Below the pieces are notes generated by a model. That model saw nothing but the letters and a program-made list of their open reading frames with translations. It was not told where the DNA came from and did not search any database. The position numbers and the translations under genes were made by a program. This document shows positions 42,013 to 52,881 of a stretch of 64,000 bases of DNA, piece by piece. Positions within the stretch are counted from its first letter, which is position 1. Each line of letters begins with the position of its first letter. Origin of the DNA: Rhynchopus sp. YZ270_cl-10 (taxonomy: Eukaryota; Euglenozoa; Diplonemea; Diplonemida; Diplonemidae); NCBI GenBank assembly GCA_964035575.1, contig OZ037853.1, forward strand, positions 280,501 to 344,500. The letters are read 5' to 3'.

Positions 42013-42808
42013 ATTTTTTTTGATTTTTTTTGTTTTTTCTTTTTGTTGTTTTGTTGTGTCGACAACCACCTAAAAAAAGGTACGTTGTCGCCCCGAACGG
42101 CTATTGCACTGAAGTGATAGAAAACGCGCCTTATTGCTTTCGTCGAGAATATACATTCATATACTTACTATTTATAACACAAACAGTAAGCACTAAAGGG
42201 TGTAACACGTACATCCTTCCTTTTTTTTTTCTGCATTTTTTTTTTTTTTGGAGTATCTCTTCTTCCTAGGAGATGAGACAAAATTGTTTTGATAACGCCT
42301 TATTCTTTTCGTCGAGAATAAAAATATTTCGAAGAATGTGTGCTGCACATCACATCTTTGACCCAACACTCCCCTAGGAGATAATGGCCAGACAGAGCAT
42401 GAGACCGAGACACAGAGAGGGGGTGGGGGGGAAGGAGGGAGGTAACAGCTCTGACCTGACCATTCTTATTTTGTTTTCTTTTTGTTTCTTTTTGTTTTTT
42501 TTGTTTTTTGCTTTTTTTATTGTATGAACGCCGTTTCTGTTTACCGTAAAAAAAAAAAAAAAAGAAAGAGAAAAAAGAAAAAAGGGGTGAAAAAAAGAAT
42601 ACACAGACACAAAGCGTTCCCCTCAGAAGAAAAAAAAAAGGCACCAGTCGTATCGGATGGCAAGACCCGGCACACACAGAATAACACGTACCACAGGGCT
42701 AGTGACTAGTAAACTATATTAAAAAAAAAAAAAGGGACACGAAACAAATGTGCCAATAGCCTAAGCCTAGGGTGCTTAGTCTATCTATGGTTTTGGATAA
42801 GAATATCG

Positions 42809-42932
42809 GCCACTACCGTATTCGTACAAAAAAAAAATTATCGACTGTAAAAAAAAAAGGTCGAATTTCCCAGAAAAATTCTGAAAAGGTCGGATATTAT
42901 GACGGTCGATAGTTTTGTATACGGTAGTGGCC
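42809..42932. repeat. Hairpin MITE, copy 2 of the CCGTATTCGTAC family
   Basis: Left GCCACTACCGTATTCGTAC and right GTATACGGTAGTGGCC, with the same AAAGGTCGAA...AAAAGGTCGGA centre as copy 1; arms are longer outward than in copy 1. Confidence 0.8.
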
Positions 42933-42934
42933 GG

Positions 42935-42996
42935 AGTGATGCAGGCATACACCTTTGACTGACCCACTGTGCGATGCCAGTCCGCGCATGAAAACG
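42935..42996. repeat. Dispersed SINE-like repeat, fragment
   Basis: GTGATGCAGGCATACACCTT then TGACTGACCCACTGTGCGAT; directly abuts the MITE. Confidence 0.7.
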
Positions 42997-44936
42997 CCAC
43001 ATGCCGCTATCTAGCTATCTCCAAGGTGGGTGGCATCCTTGTTATTGCATAATTGCCTATCTAATTTTTTCCTGAAAAGTTGACGGAGTTTAAATTAGCC
43101 CACCAAACTCCATAAAAAATTTTTTCCAGGCAAAATCAGGGATGCATTTGCATGAAAAAAACGTCGCTCACCTCAGTCCACATAACACAGTGTGGGTGGG
43201 GGTTTTTTTTAGAGTAGTACACAGTTCCCTCTTTTCGAGAAATGGGTTTGTTTGTGCGTAAAGTGTGTAATAAATATTCTGTGGTGATATTTTTATTACT
43301 GCAATACGCTCTCACTGACTACCTGGCAGTGAAGAGAAACCTCTTTAAGGCCAAAAAAAAAGAGGGTCTATTTTTATAACAACAACGTTTTCCCCCCCCC
43401 AGCGGGACCCAAAAATCCCAAGGAAACTTTTTTTTCCCCGAGACGAACAGGGGGTGCATGTAGTACCAACAAAACAAAACAAAAATAATAACACTTCAGA
43501 CAAACAGAAAAAAAACCCCCCGCCTTCCCCTCCCTCCTTCCCCACCCAAAAGCAAAATTTTGGCAGTGATTTGAGACAAAAAAAAATAGGGGGAAACACT
43601 GGTCTCCTGTCCACTGCTTTCAAGAAAAGAATTCAAAAAAAAAAGAAAAAAAAAGGAAAAGATATACATAGCGCTCTAATTAGAGTATTAGGGTATAATT
43701 AGAGTCTGGGATTTTGGGCCAAGTCAGTTAGAGTCCAGTTAGAGTATAATTAGAGTCGCTTTTCTTCAATTAGACTATAATTAGAGTGCAGTTAGAGCAT
43801 AATTAGACTCTAACTACACTCTAATTATAGTCTAATTAGAGTAAAACAACAGGCTTCTTGTAGGTGCAAACGCCGTAAGGAACCGGTTCCCCTAAGGTTC
43901 CTCTGTAGGACCCAGGTGCCCAGATACCCACATAGCTGAAAATAAGACTTGGGGAACCAAGTTCTCAGCCGGACTGGGACACAATATGTGAAGGCGCTGT
44001 GGTCCGCCTGAAAGCGGGTCGGGGACCCGGTCGCGGGAGGGTGGGGGCCTAGTCCTAGTCCTACTGTCCTAGTACCCAGTACCGGGACTCGGGACCCGGC
44101 TTATTCTCAGCTATGGGTACCCAGGTACTCAGACCCGCGCAGTGGCACATGCCCTCAAGTGTGAGTGCCCCATACATTAGGGAATGCGATGCAAAAACTC
44201 TATGTGCACCTCCGGTGCAACGCCGCAGACAGGCCAAGCAGCGTTGGACTCAGAGGAATGCCTGCTGTGCAGGTATCAAACATGAGAAACTCCCAGCAAC
44301 AAGGGGCGCCTTTTGGCGGGCATTATTGAAGGTGTTTGGGGTGCAAAATTTTCTACAAATGTTGATGCGCGGGTACAGAAGTGGTGTCTTGTTCTTTCAT
44401 CTGTAGGAATGTAAATATCAATCGAATTTAACTACCACTAAGGGGTCGAAGGGGTAATCCCAGTATCAAAGGCTGTGTTGACGGGAAATCTATAGCGAGC
44501 ATACGTTCATTTCAGCCGAAGAAATACTACTTATGAACCCAGGAGAGATCCAAGCCTCGCGTTGAACAACTACCCGCGATCGACAATACCAAAGAGAATT
44601 CATAACAAAACAACACTGCCCCATACACACTAAATAGCCATGCTTCAAGTGCATGCCCTGGGCCAAAATTCCTGTGCTAAAAAGGCAACAAGACCATCCA
44701 CAAGGAGTGTGAATTGTGCACTGGTTTTCTGGGGGAACAAACAATATTTTCTTGTGTCTGGTTCTCTACAAGCAGAGAACAGACTATCTGGATTACAAAG
44801 TCGAATTTCTTGCACTAGCTATGCCCCCTGGGTTGATGGCTATAGCATTGATTGATGTGCCCCTCTTTATTGACCCTCTTATAGGACTCTAATTAGACTC
44901 TAATTAGAGTCCAGTTAGAGTATTAGAGTTCAGTTA

Positions 44937-45746
44937 GGGTAGTGTAACTTTTTCAGCCTGTTACCGTTACCGCCCGCCGGATTTTTTGAAAACCAAAAAA
45001 AAAAAAGTTATGTAGAAAGTACCTAGGGAAAAAAGTTATGAAGAGGTTCTATAGGAAAGATGTGGGTGGCGCTGTACAGGGCCCATACCTATGGCACCTC
45101 ACTATCAATTGGTGAGTCAGCAATTTTTCTCGAGAGAAAAGTTGTTTGCCTTCGCGAGTGTTTTCTTGTACTGTACACTGTACACTGTACACTGTACACT
45201 GTACACTGTACACTGTACACTGTACACTGTACACTGTACACTGTACACTGTACACTGTACACTGTACACTGTACACTGTACACTGTACACTGTACACTGT
45301 ACACTGTACACTGTACACTGTACACTGTACACTGTACACTGTACACTGTACACTGTACACTGTACACTGTACACTGTACACTGTACACTGTACACTGTAC
45401 ACTGTACACTGTACACTGTACACTGTACACTGTACACTGTACACTGTACACTGTACACACTGTAGTACCTATAACTTTCTGGTACCTAGACAGTGTCCAG
45501 GAACCTAGGTACCCAGGCAACATGATAATGAGACACAAAATGCTACACGTAACAGAAAACAAGCTACACGTCACGAAAATAAGGATTTTATTGTGAAGAA
45601 AACTCTGAAAAAATGTAAGAAAATCTCTTCATAACTTTTTTCCCCCTGGTAAAACTTTTTTTTCTTCATAACTTTTTTTCTCCGCCGCCCGCCGGATTTT
45701 TCGAACACCAAAATAACGGTAACAGACCGAAAAAGTTACACTACCC
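44937..45746. mobile_element. 810 bp TIR element with a satellite core
   Basis: Ends GGGTAGTGTAACTTTTTC and the mirror GAAAAAGTTACACTACCC, flanked by TTA (44934-44936 and 45747-45749), a 3 bp duplication as in PIF/Harbinger-like elements. Further inward, CCGTTACCGCCCGCCGGATT is mirrored, as are AAGTTATGAAGA motifs. The core is the 7 bp satellite at 45167. Confidence 0.78.
45167..45460. repeat. Satellite (GTACACT)n, about 41 copies
   Basis: Nearly perfect 7 bp tandem repeat inside the TIR element. All six frames stay open across it, which is an artefact of a unit without stops. Confidence 0.95.
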
Positions 45747-45828
45747 TTAGAGTTTTAAAGACTCTAATTATACTCGAACTGCCGACTCTAATTATCTAGT
45801 TAGAGTCTAATTGGAGCGCTATGTATAA

Positions 45829-46299
45829 AAAGAGAAAAAAAATAGCGGCTCCCTGTTATTTTGGTGGCTGGGAGGCGAGGCATGCTTTACAGAACAGTTC
45901 TTATCCCAACCTGAGGTGCACGAATAGCACCCCAAAAAAAAGGGGGGGACGATCTCACGGAATTTTATTTTCTGAATTCGTTCTGAAAAAGGTAAAAAAA
46001 AAATATATGAAAGTTTTGTAAGATGAACCTTAGCCTCACTGTGCGTCACCCAAAAAGAAAAAAGAAAAAAGAAAAAAAAAGGAGTGTTGTGGAAGATGGC
46101 TTTTAAAAAAAAAATGTCTTGAAAAAATTAACACATTGGGTAAAACGATGTCCGCTCTTAGGGAATCAGCCCTTTCAAAAAAAACAGATAAAGGAAATAT
46201 CCCCCCCTTTCTAGACATACATGCACCGTGGACTCTTTCTGGCAAAAAGGGCTACTTAAAAAGAGGTCGAACGGATGAGAGTATCAACTCCCGCTAGGC
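45829..46299. other. Spacer, nothing but short repeat tails
   Basis: A TAAGATGAACCTTAGCCTCA tail of the dispersed family lies at 46019. Otherwise A-rich. Confidence 0.5.
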
Positions 46300-46525
46300 G
46301 TACCTCGAAGATGAATTCGTATTCGCCCTATGTTCGGATCCCAAAATTCTTGGACCACATTCGCCCTCTCTTCGGATCCGAATATAGGGCGAATACGAAA
46401 TTCGCCTTCTAAGGTATACCTCGAAAGCAAATTTCGTATTCGCCCTATATTCGGATCCGAAGAGAGGCCGAATATGGTCCAAGAATTTTGGGATCCGAAC
46501 ATAAGATGAATACGTATTCGCCGGA
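46300..46525. repeat. Large near-perfect palindrome with GGATCC nodes
   Basis: Two arms of about 100 bp meet at about 46418. Each arm carries GAATACGAATTT..TATTCGCCCTATATTCGG-like and CCAAGAATTTTGGGATCCGA segments, so each arm also folds on itself. Non-coding; about 225 bp. A shorter relative is at 23574. Confidence 0.85.
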
Positions 46526-46529
46526 GTCG

Positions 46530-47530
46530 GGACTACCCCCTTTTCGGAATTCCGGAATTAAGTTGCCCTTTTGCCAGAAAGAGTCCGTATGGTAAACGAC
46601 GCGGATTCTCGCATATTCGCGGGTTTCTGCTTTCTCGGATCCGAGTCGTTAACGATATAGACGGTTCACCCCAGAACCCCCATATAGAGTATGAAGAGTT
46701 GTTTCAACATAGAGGGGCAAAAACGCAGCAAAAAAATGATTTTTTTTTGAAAACTTGGTTTGTATTAGTGTAGCCACCCTAGAGTGTGCTACACTAAGAA
46801 TTTTTTTTTCCAAACACACAGTAGATTTGGTCTATACATTTCGTGGCAATAAGCGGTACAAAAAAACACGCAGAATATAAAAAAAAAACTGTTTATTTTC
46901 CAATAAAAAATAGTAGACTTAATTTCACGCACCAACCTTGTCGTGGAAGAGTGAAATAATATCACCCCGAGCAAAGCGAGAGCATGTGAGTGTTATATCA
47001 CGAAGCGTAGCGAGGGCAATAACGGTGGGTATTGAAAGTTTTTTTTTGTTATTTTTTTTTTTGCTTTTTTGCTTTTTTGTGCTCTGTTTTTAAAATGTGC
47101 CTTTTAAAATGTTTTTATGGTCTTTTAAAATGTGCCTTTTTTTGTCGCTTTTTGTGTTTTCGATCCATGAACAAAGCAACGTGTGGAACCTAGTAATAGG
47201 CTATGCGACTAACCAATTCACAGTGGTCTTACACGGAGCGTAGCGAGTGTAATAATGGTGGTGGACGTCAAAAAAACCCCACCCGCATCATGTGTCCACA
47301 CATTACATTTCGCTCCATCCACATTTGATGTGCCGAAAATGATTAAGATATTATTTTCAATCGAAAGATGGAGTATTCCACCAGCGTCGTGCCGAAAAAG
47401 AAAAGAAAAATAAAAGAGGGGTCCAGAGAGAAGTAGAAAGACACGCTACACAAACAACGAACAGGTTATAAGACGCACCTAATCCTCTCGTGCTTAGTCA
47501 CCTCCAAAAGGGGGGTGGAGGGATGGGGAA
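46530..47530. other. Low-complexity spacer
   Basis: No gene. Short inverted words around AGTGTAGCC/GTGCTACACT (46769-46797) and repeats of GCGTAGCGAG (46987, 47237). The 55 bp repeat shared with 12218 lies at 47337-47388. Confidence 0.5.
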
Positions 47531-47534
47531 GAGT

Positions 47535-47780
47535 TGTTGATGCAGACACCGTCCGACTGAGCCTCGTACGATGCCAGCCATCTGGATGAAATCACAAAAA
47601 AAAACTGTAGTTATTGATGCAGGCACCTCTGACTGACCGTACGATGCCAGACATCCGGATGAAAAGCACAAAAAGAATACCCGGCCAACAACGGAAGGTG
47701 TAAAAAGAACCCTAGTGGGCTTTGCCCTGGTAGTGTCAACGGGGGAGGCGGGACACACAACTTCTCAACAAAAAAAATTC
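47535..47780. repeat. Two dispersed SINE-like repeats in tandem
   Basis: GTTGATGCAGACACCGTCCG and TTATTGATGCAGGCACCTCT start two consecutive units. The second continues through GCCAACAACGGAAGGTGTAA to a GTGTCAACGGGGGAGGCGGG tail. Another tail with reversed order lies at 47465-47505. Confidence 0.75.
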
Positions 47781-47850
47781 TCGTCAACCGCCCCCACCTT
47801 CTGCCGAAGACGTTGCTAAGCTTACAAGGAACTCCCGCTCGCTTCACCCA

Positions 47851-47925
47851 CACGGTGCGCTGGTCAGAGGTCTGACCAAGTATACCTGGTCAACTGACCA
47901 GGTATCCTCTGACCAGCGCACCGTG
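47851..47925. repeat. Strong hairpin, CACGGTGCGCTGGTCAGAGG arms
   Basis: A 20 bp arm is mirrored exactly by CCTCTGACCAGCGCACCGTG, with an inner ATACCTGGTCA/TGACCAGGTAT stem. The two stems are interrupted by a 10 base bulge (TCTGACCAAG) on one side. Single copy. Confidence 0.8.
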
Positions 47926-48164
47926 CAACGCTTGATGCACCATTGTCGAGGCAAAAGAGCAGAGGGGTTACAACATCTCTCCCTTGGCGTTTTCATGCTG
48001 CACGTATCTACCCTAGACAGGGTTTTGAACTTGCATTTGGTAGCGACGGGGCTGTTCACCTCCCTGAGGACAATACATAATAGTCCCGTATACCCCTCCG
48101 GCCAACGGAAGGATAGGATATAGACCCCTCAACCCATCTGGTCTGATCCCAAACAAAAGAAAAA

Positions 48165-48235
48165 TGAAGTTATTAATGCAGGCACCTCCGACTGACCCAC
48201 ATACGATGCCAGCCATCCGGATGAAAGCACAAGAA
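48165..48235. repeat. Dispersed SINE-like repeat, fragment
   Basis: GAAGTTATTAATGCAGGCAC to CCAGCCATCCGGATGAAAGC. Preceded at 48055 by a CACCTCCCTGAGGACAA block shared with 13550. Confidence 0.8.
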
Positions 48236-48894
48236 AAAAAAAGAAATGTTGTTTCGTCCCTAACCCGAGAAAACATTCGAGGGAGGTAAAACGCCATAAA
48301 AAAAAACTATTTTTTTTTTCTTCCGAAAAATCCGAGAAACTGAACCAAAACAAAGACCGACCTAGAAATTGAGGGGTGGGGTGGGGTGGGGACACAAACA
48401 TGTAAATAAGGTGAATGCACCGCGTTGTGCGCACACACATCTTCAACAATAAATGAGCAAGGTTCCCAGCGAGAAAAGATTTTTTTTTTTTTTTTTTTCC
48501 TTTTTTATGGAATATGGCGGAAGGGGCCGGGTGATGACACTTCCACTTTGCATATTTTCTGTATTTTTTTTTTTTGCTGTTCGCTTTGTAAAAACGTTTG
48601 TTTTCGGTCAACACAGTTATGACACGCCCCAAATCGGGACTTTTTTTTATTTTGTTTACCTTTGGAAACATACCGGCATGTCCGCCGGTCGACGGGGTCT
48701 ATGGGGTTATTTGAGGAATGTAAAGAGGGCAGGTATGGGAGAAATAGACAAATCGAGTAAGGCTGGTAAGAGGCCCTCAAGCAAGTCACGTACTTAGTCA
48801 CCCAGAAAAACAAAACAAAACAAAAAAGGTATTGCTGCAGACACCCTCAACTGACAGGGTACATAATGTGATTCACAGATGCTGGGTGGAGAAA

Positions 48895-49105
48895 GTGAAG
48901 TTATTAATGCAGGCACCTCCGACACGACCTGCCAGCGGATGACAGCCATAAGTACCCTGCGGCAAAACAACAGATGTAAAAGGAACCCCCCCCCCCAAAT
49001 AAACAATAGCAACATAAAATTCGCATTGTACGATGCCAGCTGGATGAAAGCATACGTACCCTGCGGCCAACAGAAGATGTAAAAGGAAACCTAAGTAGAC
49101 TTACC
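48895..49105. repeat. Dispersed SINE-like repeats, two overlapping partial copies
   Basis: GAAGTTATTAATGCAGGCAC starts the first; TACGATGCCAGCTGGATGAA at 49028 starts a second partial, ending GTAAAAGGAAACCTAAGTAG. A more diverged start lies at 48830. Confidence 0.75.
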
Positions 49106-49727
49106 CGCACCGTAGTGTGCACGGGAAAAAAAATGCAAAGGGGTGTGTGTGTGTGTGCGTGACACTCCAGCTGCCCATTCGACAACACCTCCCCAAACCC
49201 CCCCCCCCCCCCTCCCTTCACCTCCTTTTGATAGTTCCTGACGTAAATAACTTTTCTCCCCGATCCCGTTTTTTTTGCTGACATTTTCCCTATATGGGGA
49301 GAATTATTTGCAACGCACAAACCTGGCAAAAAAAAAAGGTGCTTTGCTCCGAGGCACTGCCTACCAGCAGGCCTCTTTTCGGTGCATCTCTTGTTTTTTT
49401 TTTTTTCGTTTTCGTTTTCAAAAAAGTTCAGTTGATCGTCAATATGTGTTGCCACAGTTGTGTGCAAATCTCCACGTTTTTCTTGTTCTTTTGTTTGTTG
49501 TTACAGGCCTCTGTATGCCGCGTGGCTAGGTGGGCACAGAACGGAAGAGTCGTCAGCGTGCACCCCCTCGTGTCGTCCTGTCATCGTGTCATCAGCTATG
49601 CTGGGTAGGCCAGCTGCCCCCTACGCGGAGACAGAGATCTGCTTGGTTCAAACCCAGGATCAGGACTGTGCGGGGGGTGGGTGAGGGTTAGTGAAAGCCG
49701 CTTGGTTTAAAAGAAACTGTGGGTGGT

Positions 49728-49870
49728 TGATGCAGGCACCTCCGACTGACCCACGTACGATGCCAGCCATCCGGATAAAAGCACAAAAAAGAATGCCCTG
49801 CAGCCTACAACAGAGATGCAAAAAAGAAACCCAATGACTTGCCCGTACCGAAAGAGAAGTCAGGGTGAAT
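49728..49870. repeat. Dispersed SINE-like repeat, partial copy
   Basis: TTGATGCAGGCACCTCCGAC to about the GTACCGAAAGAG tail. A GTGAAAGCCGCTTGGTTT word brackets it at 49691 and 49870, possibly its target duplication (18 bp). Confidence 0.7.
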
Positions 49871-50265
49871 GAAAGCCGCTTGGTTTTAATAACACTCAAT
49901 CCCAAATTTTTGTCCAAACTGGGTACTTTTCTAAATAAAGAACAACTATTCAAAACTGTAAAATTCTTGCTTTAATTGATTTTTTGGGGTACCTCCCATC
50001 TACAGTCAAAAAAAATCGAGCAGATTCGTTGAGTGACTAAAACCTCAGAACCCATAGAGAGCGGGGACCCTGGTTCCCTGTAATTCCTTAAGGAAATGTC
50101 TTTGCCATTTTCAAAAATATTATGGCCGCAAAAATGGCAGTATGTAATTTGTGGTGCTCAAAAGTGCAAAATTCTTGCTCCAATGGATTCTCCGGGTATA
50201 TATTGTACCTGGAGAATATGGTCAGATCACTCTTCAGACCATCTGGGGTATGGTCACACACAGGT

Positions 50266-50708
50266 AGTATACACAGTATACACAGTATACACAGTATACA
50301 CAGTATACACAGTATACACAGTATACACAGTATACACAGTATACACAGTATACACAGTATACACAGTATACACAGTATACACAGTATACACAGTATACAC
50401 AGTATACACAGTATACACAGTATACACAGTATACACAGTATACACAGTATACACAGTATACACAGTATACACAGTATACACAGTATACACAGTATACACA
50501 GTATACACAGTATACACAGTATACACAGTATACACAGTATACACAGTATACACAGTATACACAGTATACACAGTATACACAGTATACACAGTATACACAG
50601 TATACACAGTATACACAGTATACACAGTATACACAGTATACACAGTATACACAGTATACACAGTATACACAGTATACACAGTATACACAGTATACACAGT
50701 ATACACAG
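50266..50708. repeat. Satellite (GTATACACA)n, about 49 copies
   Basis: Perfect or nearly perfect 9 bp tandem repeat, separated from the next array by only GGGGATTGGGA. Confidence 0.95.
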
Positions 50709-50719
50709 GGGATTGGGAG

Positions 50720-51613
50720 TACAGTACACAGTACACAGTACACAGTACACAGTACACAGTACACAGTACACAGTACACAGTACACAGTACACAGTACACA
50801 GTACACAGTACACAGTACACAGTACACAGTACACAGTACACAGTACACAGTACACAGTACACAGTACACAGTACACAGTACACAGTACACAGTACACAGT
50901 ACACAGTACACAGTACACAGTACACAGTACACAGTACACAGTACACAGTACACAGTACACAGTACACAGTACACAGTACACAGTACACAGTACACAGTAC
51001 ACAGTACACAGTACACAGTACACAGTACACAGTACACAGTACACAGTACACAGTACACAGTACACAGTACACAGTACACAGTACACAGTACACAGTACAC
51101 AGTACACAGTACACAGTACACAGTACACAGTACACAGTACACAGTACACAGTACACAGTACACAGTACACAGTACACAGTACACAGTACACAGTACACAG
51201 TACACAGTACACAGTACACAGTACACAGTACACAGTACACAGTACACAGTACACAGTACACAGTACACAGTACACAGTACACAGTACACAGTACACAGTA
51301 CACAGTACACAGTACACAGTACACAGTACACAGTACACAGTACACAGTACACAGTACACAGTACACAGTACACAGTACACAGTACACAGTACACAGTACA
51401 CAGTACACAGTACACAGTACACAGTACACAGTACACAGTACACAGTACACAGTACACAGTACACAGTACACAGTACACAGTACACAGTACACAGTACACA
51501 GTACACAGTACACAGTACACAGTACACAGTACACAGTACACAGTACACAGTACACAGTACACAGTACACAGTACACAGTACACAGTACACAGTACACAGT
51601 ACACAGTACACAG
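50720..51613. repeat. Satellite (GTACACA)n, about 127 copies
   Basis: 7 bp unit equal to the 9 bp unit minus TA. The high purity over 0.9 kb suggests recent expansion. Confidence 0.95.
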
Positions 51614-51990
51614 CACTGTACAAGGCAAAATGACCAAAATAGCTGATGTTTTGGCCGAATGCCACCCTATCAGGAATATTTTCATGTATTCACACAATTT
51701 TTTTCTGGCCTCAATACCCCCAAACTACACGATTTTCGGTTCCGGCAAATTTTTGGAGTACCAACTATCGCGAAAAATGTCGATTTCTTGGGTGTCGTCC
51801 GCACATCTCTTTAGTAAAGACCAAGGCGTTGTAATTCATGTGTAATGGGGTGAAATGGGATGAAAGTGTGTGTAGGTGGGTGTTAGTGTGGTACCGCCGG
51901 GACACCCCATAAGGGGGGGTCATTTTTTAACGGCCCTAAGCGGTTTTTTGGTGGGCCACACAGAGACACACGGTGGCCCATACGGACCTT

Positions 51991-52465
51991 CAGGGTACAC
52001 GACGACTAAAGTAACGGGTGTTATGTGGTAATATAACATGTACTACATGTAAGTTACATGTGGTACAGGTGGCGAAATCAGGTGGTGGTACAATGGTTTT
52101 GGGGGTGGTTCTAGGCAGCGTTCGGCGGTGATTTCTGGTAAGACATAAAAAATCCTCAAAAATCGTCGTGAAATTTATGGGAGTTCTCGTGGGTTATTTA
52201 CACATCGACCCACATGGAACATGATCACATGTAAGTTACATGTAATTTACGTGTAACGGTTTTTCACATGTAACATTACATGTGAAAAACACATGTAACT
52301 TACTTCACCGCCGTGTGCTCCCCAAACCCGGAGTACACCGCGCGGACCCTCACCTGTGACACATGTCACTTTACGTGTAAAATGACATGTGGTTTACATG
52401 TAAAAAAAGTCACATGTAAATCACAATGTCATGACGTTTACTTCACCGTCGTGTATTCGGGGTGC
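51991..52465. repeat. Inverted-end element with ACATGTAA clusters
   Basis: Left GGGTACACGACGACTAAAGT, right ends ACTTCACCGTCGTGTATTCG. Between them about fifteen ACATGT palindromes and TTACATGTAA-type words alternate in both directions. A near-end copy of the right terminus (ACTTCACCGCCGTGTGCTCC at 52305) suggests an internal insertion or duplication. Shares the CACGACGGTGAAGTAAA end motif with 1936 and 5196. Confidence 0.6.
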
Positions 52466-52499
52466 CCCCCAGAGGGTCCGTTGCACCACAACCGACTAT

Positions 52500-52680
52500 G
52501 AGCAATGACAAGGGGGTATGACTAGTTACATGACAAGACTAAATAATGACAAGACCGTCACATGACAAGGCCTAACGCCACTCATTTCATACAGGGGTCT
52601 TGTCGTGAGTTAGTCTTGTCATGTAACTGCTCATGCACCTTGTCATATGACTAGTCACAGGTGGTAACTAGTACGTTGTA
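52500..52680. repeat. Inverted repeat with TGACAAG words
   Basis: GACTAGTTACATGACAAGAC on the left pairs with GTCTTGTCATGTAACTGCTC on the right, and GACAAGACC with GGTCTTGTC. About 180 bp, TGACAAG or its inverse eight times. Confidence 0.65.
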
Positions 52681-52790
52681 GTCCATGGGCCATCATTCAC
52701 ACTCACGGTTTTCGGCAATAAAAGGGCCACCCCATTTGTACCTTGAGCTTGTTCTCGATCACAATAAATCTATCTGTATATCCAGAACAA

Positions 52791-52861
52791 GACCCCCCAG
52801 GCGCTTCGCGGCGAAGGGCAGGCCTGGCCCAGCCCTTAGCCGCGAAGCGCCTGGGGGGGTC
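52791..52861. repeat. GC-rich palindrome
   Basis: GACCCCCCAGGCGCTTCGCG is mirrored by CGCGAAGCGCCTGGGGGGGT, with a GAAGGGC/GCCCTTAG centre around AGGCCTGGCC. A second short CTGGGGGGCTGAGCCCCCCAG hairpin follows at 52862-52881. Strikingly GC-rich in an AT-rich region. Confidence 0.8.
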
Positions 52862-52881
52862 TGGGGGGCTGAGCCCCCCAG

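Larger units (their letters stand above)
41256..43664. other. Start of a repeat desert; no gene
   Basis: Low-complexity A/T sequence with two TTTCGTCGAGAATA units (42138, 42308), a diverged TAGAAA element (41826), a hairpin MITE (42809) and a SINE-like fragment (42935). Confidence 0.6.
43665..45825. mobile_element. 2.16 kb TIR element built of TAATTAGAGT subrepeats
   Basis: Ends TACATAGCGCTC and GAGCGCTATGTA with TA on both sides. The outer 190 bp at the left and the stretches at 44880-44936 and 45750-45825 are made of GAGTNTAATTAGAGT-type direct and inverted subrepeats. No transposase frame. A second element is inserted at 44937. Confidence 0.75.

Noticed and set aside
49590-49680. tRNA-like B box (GGTTCAAACCC)
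   Set aside because: No matching A box or acceptor stem at the right spacing; taken as chance or an old repeat.
45167-51613. CRISPR-like array or telomere repeat
   Set aside because: There are no spacers between units, and the units do not match telomere types; these are simple satellites.
50088-51697. Several frames of about 450-525 codons across the satellites, and similar ones at 45049-45596
   Set aside because: They are translations of 7 and 9 bp tandem repeats that lack stops; no coding character in the flanks.
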